This document shows, piece by piece, positions 9,601 to 17,755 of a stretch of DNA of 64,000 nt. How positions within the stretch are numbered: position 1 is the first letter of the stretch; every line of letters starts with the position of its first letter. The stretch is from CAZTHM01 sp041946825. Its GTDB lineage: Bacteria > Acidobacteriota > Terriglobia > UBA7540. The notes below the pieces were generated by a model. The model was not told where the DNA came from. It did not search any database and saw only the letters and a list, made by a program, of their open reading frames with translations. The stretch is taken from NCBI GenBank assembly GCA_041946825.1, contig JBHGBD010000015.1:39032-103031 (forward strand). The letters are read 5' to 3'. The position numbers and the translations under genes were made by a program.

Positions 9601-10103
9601 CCGGCGGCAAATCTCCAGATAAGGATCAGACTATGCTCTTCTCTGTCGAGAAAGTCCTGTTTCTGAAATCCGCACCACTCTTTTCGGCGGTTGAGGGCGA
9701 AGAACTCGCTGCCCTTGCGGACATCGCGCTCGAACACACATACGAAGCCGGGGAGATCATCTTTGAGGAAGGCCAGGCGCCGCATCATTTGTACGTCGTG
9801 GTGCAGGGCAAGGTCGAGGTCTTCCTCCGAGTCGATTCCACGGAGCGCCCGCTGGCTTTTCTGGGAGAGAAGGAGTGCTTCGGTGAAATGGCGATTCTCG
9901 ACGATCAGCCTCGGTCGGCTTCCGTGCGCGCCGCCGAGCCCACGACCGTCCTGAAAATCGACCGCGACAGCTTCCGCGAGCTGATCCTGGAGCGCCCGAA
10001 CATCGCCTTCGCGATCTTCCGTATCCTGAGTGGGCGACTGCGCCATCAGAACATGGAGGCCGATCACATCCCAGCGGTTTTTGTTGGGGGACAGTACGCG
10101 TGA
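6630..10103 (+). CDS. Nucleotide-transporter-like MFS protein fused to HEAT repeats and a cNMP-binding domain
   Basis: This 1157-residue protein has three parts. Residues about 40-450 form a membrane domain with about 10-12 hydrophobic segments resembling the ATP/ADP (Tlc/NTT) branch of the major facilitator superfamily. Residues about 480-960 are repeated helical pairs of HEAT/PBS-lyase type, seen in recurrent DPRVRA-like turns. Residues about 1010-1140 form a cyclic-nucleotide-binding domain with the phosphate-binding cassette FGEMAILDDQPRSASVRA, including the conserved Arg. Such fusions are known in bacteria but their substrate is not established. The frame opens with TTG at 6630; GTG at 6645 or 6700 could be the true start. 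The stop is followed immediately by an AATTGA-type repeat. Confidence 0.85.
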   Translation: MEDGTVRLHFRARRPARPKSGDPVESSRLKQWLTRLAPIYPGEGRVTLLCLAVNFLVVTGIMFGRNSRDSLFLVYFGVQYLPYMYFANAASLIVCSLAYTTLVDRFERGKFLGGISLLFIASLVASRMVLAGLTQKEHSWFFPVLYMASQVIWYFSLMQFWTFVGDLFDTRQAKRIFPFLAVGALLGMVSVGLFSKQLVRTLGTENLLLVWAGLIFAATALAAYIYQRHRPTREPGVRDAASTPKAVKPSEWQKIRDGFREVGREPLLRSMAGYILLMWTVYAVVDFCFNKTMRARYPNPNDLTTFFGIFIGVQGFLCLAIQLLLVRPVISRLGVGKTISFHPGFLVAGTAWMSAQYGYPSVLTTKLGDASMLYTFSDSSYQLLYNPVPLDRRPRVRGFIEGYIRPLSLAAAGGLILLGNAYLKPIVLISGREISVGQQLSWGAAVLSLMWLGVALTANKGYIRALLQNLQTGSLALRQAAATALRKMQDPSSLAIVTETLRGANADRVMAAIHFLENFPGEQVNNSLVALLTHADPRVRATAVSALGRRGGASYVDRVTSLLNDSDPRVRANVVEALAATRDPALPEKLQPLLNDPSTRTRVNTVLTIAAIQGTNAAAESLPMIRELARGDKQARSTATFALGRLPLDDSMDLLVELLHDRELRIRCEAAQALGRIGTPRVISPLIESLAGPAELRHDVRRALAAILTRCGESCIREMVDAALNSERVEIRSELADVLGRLKNPKVIEPLVELLKDPEWRVRWKVLKSFEKLARDLKLPEGARAALFDYAHSELGAFRQSMLATQTLVPQPAAEADRLLSLALEEDRLKIQERVFHMLGILCGRDRMLAIFEKLQSKDSRLRADALEALETLAPKVIAREVLGLLEPAPVARGATAPPAYPYLEALAKHPKAWIRACTAFYLGHHPNSDRDTLLLTLLADRAPLVRETALYAGWKRGGESWKPQIEVATQSSDAPLAQAARRILTRAGNPGGKSPDKDQTMLFSVEKVLFLKSAPLFSAVEGEELAALADIALEHTYEAGEIIFEEGQAPHHLYVVVQGKVEVFLRVDSTERPLAFLGEKECFGEMAILDDQPRSASVRAAEPTTVLKIDRDSFRELILERPNIAFAIFRILSGRLRHQNMEADHIPAVFVGGQYA

Positions 10104-10193
10104 ATTGAAAATTGAAGATTGATAATTGCCAATTGCGATTGGCTCAATGTTGTTCAGTTTTTAGTTTTCAATTCTCAATTTTCAATTATCAAT
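10104..10193. repeat. AATTGA-type bipartite inverted repeat between convergent genes (copy 1)
   Basis: The left half is built of forward units (ATTGAAAATTGA-like) that start right after the stop of the transporter gene. The right half is built of reverse-complement units (TTTTCAATTATCAATT) that abut the stop of the Fur-family gene on the other strand. The halves can pair as an AT-rich hairpin. The same arrangement occurs between galE and glmS. Confidence 0.8.
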
Positions 10194-10640
10194 TCATTCC
10201 TGGCACTTGTCGCAGTAGCCGCCCGCCTCGACCCGCACCACCGCGATGCGGAATCGCCGCTCGCGCTCGATCTGACCTTTCAATTTCTCGAAGAGAGAGC
10301 TTTCAAATTCCTGGATGCGCCCGCACTTCAGGCAGGCTAGGTGGATGTGGTCGCGCGTCGTACGCGCCTCGTAATAGTGGCGCCCGCCCTGCAGGTGCAT
10401 CAGATCGAGTTCGTCCACGAGGCGGTGTTTCTTGAGCAGGGCCAGCGTACGGTAAACAGTGACTTTGTTCAACGTCGGGTCCTGCTGGCGCGCCTTCTCC
10501 CACAAGTCCAAAGCGTCCAGATGCCGGTCAGCACCCTGAATAATCTGCACCAGCAGCCGCCGCTGGTGGGTCATACGGACACCGCGCGATATCAGTTCCT
10601 GCTCCAGCGGGCGCCGCGTAACCTGCGATTCAACGCGCAT
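10194..10640 (-). CDS. Fur-family metal/peroxide-responsive regulator
   Basis: The 148-residue protein has the Fur fold: an N-terminal winged helix (about 15-85, with MTHQRRLLVQII and NKVTVYRTLALLKK) and a dimerisation domain with HYYEARTTRDHIHLACLKCG and a terminal YCDKCQE. The two CxxC pairs are the usual structural zinc site; the histidines around DHIHL belong to the regulatory metal region. Whether it is Fur, Zur or PerR cannot be decided from the sequence. It is transcribed divergently from a DUF2251 gene and converges on the nucleotide-transporter fusion. Confidence 0.9.
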   Translation of the reverse strand: MRVESQVTRRPLEQELISRGVRMTHQRRLLVQIIQGADRHLDALDLWEKARQQDPTLNKVTVYRTLALLKKHRLVDELDLMHLQGGRHYYEARTTRDHIHLACLKCGRIQEFESSLFEKLKGQIERERRFRIAVVRVEAGGYCDKCQE

Positions 10641-10770
10641 GGACTCCCCTCTGCCCCCAAGTCGCGGAATGTCGCTCTAGTTTCACTTCCCATTGCCCTC
10701 AGTGTCAACCAATATCCCGGACGGTTCTCACCGTGGTAACATCAAGTACAGACTTCATGGCATCTCAGGC

Positions 10771-11193
10771 GTGAACGAAACCGGAGAAACTACATTTCGA
10801 GTGGGATCTGAGACCGTGGTCAGTAGCGTCTCGCCGACCGCCGATTTCGGCGTCGTTTTCGAAGACGATGGTGACACGGGATATTTCTATGCGCTGGAAC
10901 GCCCCTTGCACCCTGACGGCCGCATCCTGGACGCGGTCCACATTTACAACGTGGCGAACGTCAACGATCGGGACGTTCCCTCCCGAGTATCACTCCTGTG
11001 GTCGGAAGACGGAATGAAATGCGCCTTGCTCATCAACAACTATCCCCACGCAGCATTCAATTTTGTCGCGCGGCGAGGGTATTGCCGCACCAACTTCCCC
11101 AACTCGCCTGACCGCGAAGACGGATCCTGGATCACTTCCGACCATCAATGGCGGGATGACATCATGCAGTGGTTTCGCCCCGCAATGCACTAG
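10771..11193 (+). CDS. DUF2251-like protein
   Basis: I place the start at GTG 10771, giving 140 residues that begin VNETGETTFRVGSETVV; a TTG at 10693 would add 26 residues with weak coding character. The core contains FGVVFEDDGDTGYFYALE near the N-terminus and an ALLINNYPHAAFNF segment, which I recall as the pattern of the small cytosolic family DUF2251. No function is established. The gene is divergent from the Fur-family regulator, with about 130 bases between starts, so regulation by that protein is possible. Confidence 0.65.
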   Translation: MNETGETTFRVGSETVVSSVSPTADFGVVFEDDGDTGYFYALERPLHPDGRILDAVHIYNVANVNDRDVPSRVSLLWSEDGMKCALLINNYPHAAFNFVARRGYCRTNFPNSPDREDGSWITSDHQWRDDIMQWFRPAMH

Positions 11194-11214
11194 CCTGAAG
11201 ACTCCGTTGCGTTG

Positions 11215-12984
11215 CTATTTGGGCGTGGTCGCCGCGCCGGCGGAAGTCTCCAGGCGTTTCGCCTCGCGCTCCTTCCTCTCTGCGCGGCACTCAAGGGTTT
11301 CGCCACGGGCCTCTTGCCGCTCGAACACAGCACGAGCGCCGCGAAAGAAGTCGAGCATCGCCTGACGATCGGACTCGCTCTTGAAACCCACTTGGCTCCT
11401 ATAGTAAGCGATTTCGCTGTCCATCCATTCGAGGAAGAACTTCACATCCCCGGCAACGATCCCGCGGGAAGATCCAACCTGAACGTATACCGGGCTCGTT
11501 TGCGCGAAGCGGATGCTCGGGGAAGATTTCTCGAACGCTCGCGCGGCAATCCAGCCGGTATCGTTGACCTCGATTTCCGCGTCGCCAATGAGGATCGAGC
11601 CTGTCTCGCTTGATACGACGTACTTCACGACCTGGCCTTTCCAGAGAATCTCGAGCTTTTCCAGTTGGCCAGCGGTGCTGGCTTCGACGTGGACTTTGAG
11701 GGTCTTCGATGATTTCCCTGCCCCACCCGGCACCACGATCGTCTCGCCTGGCTCTTTGCCGTTCACGGTGAGGAACAGCATTGGGCCATTCGTGCCAAAG
11801 CTGTGCCCTGCCTTGAGGGCACGAAACCACGGCCGATACCCGAACTTCTCTGTCATGTGAACATACACGCGGTTGAAGCCCAACGGAGCGGGCTTCACTC
11901 CCGAAGCGCTACCTGCGGAAACCGCCAGCTTGAAGCCGCAGTTCAGGAATTTGTAATACACGTCCATCGTCCACAGCGCCATACCCAGCGGTGTTTCGTA
12001 TTCGGGCTTGCCTTTCGGAATCATTCCCCACGGCGCCGTTTCGGTTTCGACGCCGTGGCGGTTGAAGTGATTGTGAACGATTCCGGCAAAGTCCACTTGG
12101 CCCAGCGCCATGAGCGCCGCACCGTCGCGCCAGGTGATCTTCTCAGCGTCCACCCAGCCTTGCCGGGCATGTGTCGCCTTCGTAAAGACATCGCTGGGTG
12201 GAAAGAGTCGATATCCGCTGAAGCTGATCGGCGCATTGAGACCGACCAAGTCCACCGCTCCAGGACCCTCGCGCAGCCGCTCAATCTCGGTGTCTTGGGT
12301 GGAATAAACGTGTGTGTCGTCAATGCGCCTGATGGCCAACGCTTTCGTCGACGTTTTCGGCGCGCGCGAGATGTGACTGTCTTCCCAAACCCATTCGGTG
12401 AGCGTCGGCGCGATATTCAAATCCTCGGCCAGCATCAATTGATCCATGTCGCCCACATCGCGGTGATTGTGAAGGTCGCCCGAATACCAGCCGCGGGCGT
12501 TCATGTTGACCCAGCGCTGGAGCTCGATCCTCTCTTCGCGCGACTCGCCGGACTGAATCACGACCTGCTTTGTTATGGCGCGATATTCCGGCCCGCGCTC
12601 CACCACGAGTTTGTATGTTCGTGGCGGCAGCGCGATCTTGAACTCGCCGCCGGTGACGAAATTTCGCTCCGGCGGCTTGACGTAGTTGATTGCGCCCACC
12701 GGCGACCAGAATTGGTCAGTCGGATCGGTTAGGTAGCATCGAGCCGGAACCATTCTGCCTGTGTCGTGGTCAATGATGCTGACTCTCAGACTGCCCAAGG
12801 CTTCGGCCTTGCCGCGCTCCGATTCCTGACCAAAAGAGGAGGCAGAAAGCAGCAGGCAGAAGGCAGAGAACAGAACGTAGTGGGCAGAAGGCGGAATACA
12901 GGAAAGGCAAGACTTCCGACCAACATCCGAACTAAGGAAATGGCAATGGACGAGGGTAGCAAACCAACGTGAGGGGATTTTCAT
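11215..12984 (-). CDS. Exported CehA/McbA-family metallohydrolase
   Basis: The start is set at the ATG of MKIPSRWF (12984). The 589-residue product has a long signal peptide (hydrophobic core SAHYVLFSAFCLLLSAS), a beta-rich domain opening with LRVSIIDHDTGRMVPARCYL, and a PHP-like metallohydrolase domain opening with YSGDLHNHRDVGDMDQLM. The segment SAGSASGV followed by RALKAGHSFGTNGPMLFLTV is characteristic of the CehA/McbA family, whose founders hydrolyse carbamate or phosphonate-type esters. The substrate here is unknown. The signal-peptide core is encoded by a CTTCTGCC repeat, and a TATAAT lies only 9 bases upstream of the ATG, so the transcript may be leaderless. Confidence 0.82.
   Translation of the reverse strand: MKIPSRWFATLVHCHFLSSDVGRKSCLSCIPPSAHYVLFSAFCLLLSASSFGQESERGKAEALGSLRVSIIDHDTGRMVPARCYLTDPTDQFWSPVGAINYVKPPERNFVTGGEFKIALPPRTYKLVVERGPEYRAITKQVVIQSGESREERIELQRWVNMNARGWYSGDLHNHRDVGDMDQLMLAEDLNIAPTLTEWVWEDSHISRAPKTSTKALAIRRIDDTHVYSTQDTEIERLREGPGAVDLVGLNAPISFSGYRLFPPSDVFTKATHARQGWVDAEKITWRDGAALMALGQVDFAGIVHNHFNRHGVETETAPWGMIPKGKPEYETPLGMALWTMDVYYKFLNCGFKLAVSAGSASGVKPAPLGFNRVYVHMTEKFGYRPWFRALKAGHSFGTNGPMLFLTVNGKEPGETIVVPGGAGKSSKTLKVHVEASTAGQLEKLEILWKGQVVKYVVSSETGSILIGDAEIEVNDTGWIAARAFEKSSPSIRFAQTSPVYVQVGSSRGIVAGDVKFFLEWMDSEIAYYRSQVGFKSESDRQAMLDFFRGARAVFERQEARGETLECRAERKEREAKRLETSAGAATTPK
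12843..12893 (-). repeat. CTTCTGCC-type short repeat inside a signal-peptide coding region
   Basis: On the minus strand, units close to CCTTCTGCC and CTGCTGCTTTCTGCC recur over about 50 bases. In frame they encode SAHYVLFSAFCLLLSAS, the hydrophobic core of the export signal of the CehA/McbA protein. The unit style matches the other short-unit repeats found between genes in this window. Confidence 0.6.
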
Positions 12985-12993
12985 GGCAGGCGG

Positions 12994-12999
12994 ATTATA
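12994..12999 (-). promoter_or_regulatory. Perfect -10 hexamer close to the start codon
   Basis: TATAAT on the minus strand ends 9 bases before the ATG at 12984. If used, transcription would begin at or within 2-3 bases of the start codon. No good -35 box is seen, so this is tentative. Confidence 0.3.
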
Positions 13000-13071
13000 C
13001 CTGCACTCTCCAAGGTTGGGATGTGATTCGTTGCGGAGTTCAGGACAACACAATGTCCCGGGCATCCGACG

Positions 13072-13956
13072 CTAACGCCGGCGCTTTTCCCATCGGATGG
13101 TCCGAGTGCCAAAGTCGAAATTTACTCGCCGCGCTCCCAGCGAGGTAACGCCCAGCAAGCCATCGAAACCGGGGAGGCCAGCCGGCAGCGTTTCCATCAG
13201 GAAGCCGGTCACGCTGCCCAGTTCATCGTTGCCCAAGCGTGTCGCAGGAAGACTCACCCGCTTGAGCGGGACAGCGCCGCTCATGTTTTCAGATTGTTTG
13301 GCGCCCTCGATGCGTGCTCCCGGCAGCCGACCGCGCAGCATCGGTCCGAAGAGAATCAAATCCTTGGCGCCGGTATCCACCATCAGGTGAACCGGCTGGC
13401 CATTCACCAACATCTGCACGGCAACGTATCCGGGCCCGGCGACCAGCGCGGCGCTGGATTCAAAGGCATCACGCTCGCCGAAGAGGAGCTTCTTTGTTTC
13501 GTAGTCAATGGTGAAGTTCTCTCCCTTCAGAACGTCCAGCCCGATCATGCCATCGACTCTCACGCCGATTCCATCTTCGACGAAGGAGAGATCGCGCACG
13601 AGGACCGGAAGCGCTTCGGCGCGCACGGGACCCAGTTGCAGTTCCGGAACGATTACACGACGCGCCTGCAGAGTCCGATTGAAGACCGAGAGTTGCTCGG
13701 CCTCACCCGACAGCCTCAGCCGGCGCGCCAATCGCTCGTCTATGACACTCGGAACGGCGCCCGTGTCGATCAGAAAGTTCAGATGGCGCACGTCGCCGAT
13801 CGACCCTTGCGCGACGACCGTATAGCCGTGGTAGAGCTTGAACGGAACTTGGCGCTGCAAGTCCTTCGCGGCCAGGCCCGTCGAAAGCAGTAAGGCCGCC
13901 AGACCTAAGCTGCCACGTCTCCAGTCTTGCAAGCCCAATCCTCGGCGAAGATGCAT
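13072..13956 (-). CDS. Exported retropepsin-like aspartic protease
   Basis: The 294-residue protein starts with a hydrophobic, alanine-rich segment (about residues 16-31) typical of a signal peptide or anchor. It then has two copies of a retropepsin-like lobe, each with a catalytic-type motif: LIDTGAVPSVID near residue 62 and LMVDTGAKDLILF near residue 185. Two D-T-G-A motifs in one chain fit a pepsin-like bilobal arrangement made from two retropepsin units. Substrate unknown. It lies between the CehA/McbA gene and a TonB-dependent receptor on the same strand, without tight coupling. Confidence 0.82.
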   Translation of the reverse strand: MHLRRGLGLQDWRRGSLGLAALLLSTGLAAKDLQRQVPFKLYHGYTVVAQGSIGDVRHLNFLIDTGAVPSVIDERLARRLRLSGEAEQLSVFNRTLQARRVIVPELQLGPVRAEALPVLVRDLSFVEDGIGVRVDGMIGLDVLKGENFTIDYETKKLLFGERDAFESSAALVAGPGYVAVQMLVNGQPVHLMVDTGAKDLILFGPMLRGRLPGARIEGAKQSENMSGAVPLKRVSLPATRLGNDELGSVTGFLMETLPAGLPGFDGLLGVTSLGARRVNFDFGTRTIRWEKRRR

Positions 13957-14079
13957 ACGCGTCGAGGATTGCCTGCCGGCCCTGAGGAAGTCCTGTGGTC
14001 GGGCTTAAGTTCAGGGGAAGTTTCCCTGAGGGTAAACCGATGACCATAAATGCTGTTTTATCAATCGCTTACACCGCTA

Positions 14080-17000
14080 TCAGAAGATCAATTTGAGCGA
14101 AAACTGAATCTGGCGAGAGGTCCCGGCGGTTCGGTTGATGATCCCGAACCCGGACCCGCGAACGATGTTGGAAGGCAAGCCGAAGTTGACCAGGTTAAAG
14201 ACATTGAAGAACTCGGCGCGAAACTGCAGCGTCACGGCTTCCGCGTTCCCTCGTCGGCCGAAGGGCGTGTCTTTAATGACGGCCAAATCGAAGTTCCGGA
14301 ATCCCGGGCCGCGGAAGGTACTACGTCCCAGCGTGCCGATGCGTCCACTCTTGGGGCCTGTGCCGCCGGGAATGCCGATAGGGATATAGAAGAACGCGGT
14401 GTTCTCGGCGCCTTGCCCGAAATAGTCCTCCCGGACTTTACGGTCGGTCGAAAAGACGGGTTGGCCGACCTGGTCGGGCCGGTCGGCCCCTCCCTGGCCA
14501 AAGCCTGTCTGTTGCACGCCTGAATAGACGGAAAACGGCGAGCCGCTCATAAGCGTGGTGATGTTAAGAATCTGCCAGCCGGAGGTCAGAGGCTTCCCCA
14601 GCGGTCGCAGGGCGGCGATACGATCGAAGGGCAAGGCCTGAAATAAGCTTAAGGTGAAGACATGCGCAACGTCGAAAGTCGCCGGTCCCTTTTCAGGCCG
14701 CAGATCCCAGGGATTTTGAGGCGAAGCCTGGAGCACCGTTCCGGCCTGTCCGAAGAATCCGGCTAGAACGGCGCTCGTGTCGTCGAGCACTTTACTGAAA
14801 GTGTAGCTGGCCTGAAAGCCCAGGCCCGCGTCCGAGATGTTCTTGGTCGCGCTGGCCTGCAAAGCGTGGTAGGTGGAATGGGAACGCGAGGTCATCAGAG
14901 TTGACTGGCCCAGTCCGCCCGTCACCCGGCCTGAAGCATCGAACTTCGTAAAGCGCGCGACGGCCGCGTCAGCCGCGCCGTAGCCGTTCGGCGAGAAGGT
15001 GCTGGCCAGGTTCACTCCCATCGTAGCCACATAAGAGGCGCCGATTTTGACGCCGCGAAGATCGTGCTCCAGGCCCGCCGTGTAACTGGCAATGTAGCCG
15101 TTCCGGAAATCCCGCGCGATCCCGTAAATGGCGAGAGGCTGAACCTGGTTGCCGGGAGTTATCGCCGCCACGTCGTCCTGAAAGCGCTGGAGATCGGCTT
15201 GGGTGTTGGGAGCGACGTCGGTCGTTCGCCCGGTCGTGAAAATCAGCTCTCCCGTCGGAGTGTAAACCGGGGGGAAAGGAAACGCCATTACGGCATTCTC
15301 GAACGGGACGGCAGCGCCGGGGGAAGCGTAAAAGTACGGCTCGAACAAGAACGGAAAGCCCCCCGTCACGAAATTGTCCTGCCAGAGATTCGTCAAAATG
15401 GTCGAGATGGCGCCGCCCGCACGGAACACGGTTTTGTCCGCCGGACGCCATTCCAGGGAAAGCCTCGGACCCAGGCCGCGCCAGTCCTTCACGTAGGGTG
15501 GCTGAGGATTGACGATGATCTTGGCTGCCGCTCCGGGCTCTGAAAACGGCACTTCGCGCCCGTCCGGGCCGACGAAGAGCAACGCCTGGGTGCGGTTTGC
15601 CCCCTCGTAGATCCGGCCATTCACCTCGTAGCGGAGTCCATAGCTCAACGAGAAGCGTGGAGAGACCGCCCAGGTGTCCTGAAAATAGAAGTTGAATGCA
15701 TCGCGGCGGACGGCGGCTTCGTCAAAGCGCTCGCCCTGCCCCACCAGCGGCGACGCCACCGAAACGCTGTATGACTCGGGGGTCGCGGTCAGGAAACCCG
15801 TCAGGCTGTCGGGCAATTGATCGCCAACATGGATATCGTTCAAGCCGCTGGCGGAGGGAATTTCCACCTGGGCATATGCCACGCCACCGCCAAAACGATA
15901 GGCGCCGTTGGGCTTGACGCCGAAAATCGTCGAATCGCGGTTGGCGCGAATCTCCCACCCCCATTTCAGGCTGTGCTTCCCGAGCGAGAGAGAATAGTTC
16001 TGCGCCATCTGATAGAGATTCCCGTACGAACCGAAGATGGAACCCACGGCGGAATTGAAGGGCTCATAAAGCCCGTCGCCGAACGAGATCGAGGGCTGCG
16101 TGCGGTTGATCGTCGGGAAATTGGGCGTGCTGCGCAGGTAGCCGAGCATCGTGTCGAACACAAAATGCGGCGAGACCGTCCGAGTGTAGCGGAGCCCGGC
16201 GCTGCGCTGGTGATCGAAATATCGCACGGCAAAGCTGGGATCGATCGCGGTCTGGCTGGGATTGGTCAGCGGGCCGGTCACCTGGTTCATGCTGAAGCGC
16301 GCGAAGAGCGCCGCCTGGTCGGAAATACGATGATCGATGCGCACTGAAAACTGGTCCGTCACGGTCGAGACTTTGGAAGAGGTGGCGTAGGTCCGAGTTC
16401 CGTAAGCACCTTGAGGGTCGTTCGGCAAGGGATAGCGAGCCAAAATCGGCGCCACCCGCGGATCGACCGGAACGTAGAGGATATCTCCCGCGAAGGCCGT
16501 GCGATCGATCCCCTGCCGCTCCTCGGCAGTTGGGACCGGGAACACCTGCGTCGTGCCCAAAACCTGGCGGAAGCCCTGATATTGCCCGAAGAAGTAGGTG
16601 CGCTTACGGCCGTCATAAAGGCCCGGAAGAATTACCGGCCCGCCCAGCGTGAATCCGAATTCGTTTCGCGCAAAGGGCGGAATGCGGCCCGGGCTGGCAA
16701 GGCTGCGCCGGTCGAAGAAATTACGCGCATCGAATGCCGCGTTGCGGACGAACTCGAAGACCGATCCGTGCAGGCGGTCGGTTCCGGACTTGGTAATGAT
16801 GTTCGTAAAGCTCGCCGCGCCGTGGCCGATTTCTGCCGGCATCACGCCCGAGCTGGCTTGAATTTCCTGAATGGCGTCGACGTTGAAATTCGAAAACGTC
16901 GCCCCGCCCATTTCGGGGTCGGTCGTATCCGCGCCGTCCATCGCGAAGACCGTCGTCGAGCCCCGCTGGCCGTTGACGGCAAACTGTTGAGTAAAGTTGG

Positions 17001-17286
17001 CCGCGCCGTTGGCGTCGGTCATGGTGCCGGCAGCCAGGAGAAGCAACTGGCTGAAGTCGCGCTTGTTGAGGGGGAGTTCCGAGACCTCCCGGCTCGAGAG
17101 CCGCTCGCCACCGCTCGCCTGAGGCTCGCGAGCTGCGTCGCCTTCGCCAGCCTGAGAGGTCGCGCCGGTGGCGGCAGGCTGCTCCTTTTGGGCCTGGGCG
17201 TTGGAAGGCCGGGCGCCCTCGGTGGTTTGAGCGACGCCGAGAAGGGGCGAGAACATCAAAGAGAGAATTAAGAGAGCGCTTCGCAT
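14080..17286 (-). CDS. TonB-dependent outer-membrane receptor (Oar-like)
   Basis: The 1068-residue protein has a signal peptide (ALLILSLMFSPLLGVAQ), a short low-complexity linker rich in A/Q/E, then a plug domain starting around SSREVSELPLNKRDFSQLLL and containing FAVNGQRGSTTVFAMDGADT. A long beta-barrel region follows and ends in aromatic QIQFSLKLIF, as expected for outer-membrane insertion. This matches the large Oar-type receptors abundant in Acidobacteriota, but the usual carboxypeptidase-regulatory-like domain before the plug is missing; only the linker is present. Two CadC-like regulators lie directly upstream on the same strand and a second receptor beyond them. Confidence 0.88.
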   Translation of the reverse strand: MRSALLILSLMFSPLLGVAQTTEGARPSNAQAQKEQPAATGATSQAGEGDAAREPQASGGERLSSREVSELPLNKRDFSQLLLLAAGTMTDANGAANFTQQFAVNGQRGSTTVFAMDGADTTDPEMGGATFSNFNVDAIQEIQASSGVMPAEIGHGAASFTNIITKSGTDRLHGSVFEFVRNAAFDARNFFDRRSLASPGRIPPFARNEFGFTLGGPVILPGLYDGRKRTYFFGQYQGFRQVLGTTQVFPVPTAEERQGIDRTAFAGDILYVPVDPRVAPILARYPLPNDPQGAYGTRTYATSSKVSTVTDQFSVRIDHRISDQAALFARFSMNQVTGPLTNPSQTAIDPSFAVRYFDHQRSAGLRYTRTVSPHFVFDTMLGYLRSTPNFPTINRTQPSISFGDGLYEPFNSAVGSIFGSYGNLYQMAQNYSLSLGKHSLKWGWEIRANRDSTIFGVKPNGAYRFGGGVAYAQVEIPSASGLNDIHVGDQLPDSLTGFLTATPESYSVSVASPLVGQGERFDEAAVRRDAFNFYFQDTWAVSPRFSLSYGLRYEVNGRIYEGANRTQALLFVGPDGREVPFSEPGAAAKIIVNPQPPYVKDWRGLGPRLSLEWRPADKTVFRAGGAISTILTNLWQDNFVTGGFPFLFEPYFYASPGAAVPFENAVMAFPFPPVYTPTGELIFTTGRTTDVAPNTQADLQRFQDDVAAITPGNQVQPLAIYGIARDFRNGYIASYTAGLEHDLRGVKIGASYVATMGVNLASTFSPNGYGAADAAVARFTKFDASGRVTGGLGQSTLMTSRSHSTYHALQASATKNISDAGLGFQASYTFSKVLDDTSAVLAGFFGQAGTVLQASPQNPWDLRPEKGPATFDVAHVFTLSLFQALPFDRIAALRPLGKPLTSGWQILNITTLMSGSPFSVYSGVQQTGFGQGGADRPDQVGQPVFSTDRKVREDYFGQGAENTAFFYIPIGIPGGTGPKSGRIGTLGRSTFRGPGFRNFDLAVIKDTPFGRRGNAEAVTLQFRAEFFNVFNLVNFGLPSNIVRGSGFGIINRTAGTSRQIQFSLKLIF

Positions 17287-17751
17287 GGGGCGACGATTAT
17301 ACAGGGCAATTCCCCAAGCATTCTGGAGACCAGTCGTAAGGTCACCTTTCTGAGGCGATTTGGGGGCGTTTGGGGCGTTTTTGGCAGTGACTCTGTCTCT
17401 TTTTTGCCTTTAAGCTTTTGAGCCTTAATGTACTTTCATGGTATTGACCTTAAGTTGCCTGATTTCTAAAGGATTCCCGGGTCGTTCCGACGGTTTTTTT
17501 GCAGGACTGATTGTTTTCAATAACATTCCGGCGTCGTTCCGTCATTTTTGAAGTAGCTTTGTTTTTTCAGGGATGAGTTGGGCTTTTTGTCCTTCATCCT
17601 TCGTCCTTGGTCCTTCGTCATCCCCAGACCCCGAATCCCCAACGCCCACTAACTAGCCTCTCCCAGACAAGCATATGAGCCTATCTTTTTGGCTAGATCT
17701 GTCAAGAGACAACGTGTCCGGCGGCGGGTAGGGGCGCGCCGTGGCGAGCCC
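17287..17751. repeat. Intergenic composite of short repeats (copy 1)
   Basis: No gene is seen. From about 17455 to 17575 units ending in ATTCC(C/G)GG(C/T)GTCGTTCC recur with T-rich spacers. A CCTTCGTCCTT-type array follows (17589-17622), then a roughly 60-base element (17653-17712) starting CTAGCCTCTCC and ending AAGAGACAA, then a GTAGGGGC palindrome (17728-17755). The same first and third components occur at 51905-52204. Confidence 0.7.
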
Positions 17752-17755
17752 CTAC
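17728..17755. repeat. GTAGGGGC palindrome containing a stop codon
   Basis: GTAGGGGC (17728-17735) pairs with GCCCCTAC (17748-17755) across a 12-base loop. The TAG stop codon of the CadC-like/TPR gene on the minus strand lies inside the right arm. A related GTAGGGGCACGCC element follows the stop codon of the oxidoreductase gene at 49318. Confidence 0.75.

Noticed and set aside
10693..10770. N-terminal extension of the DUF2251-like gene from TTG 10693
   Set aside because: The extra residues (MPSVSTNIPDGSHRG..) have no family support and the region is promoter-like; GTG 10771 fits the family length better.
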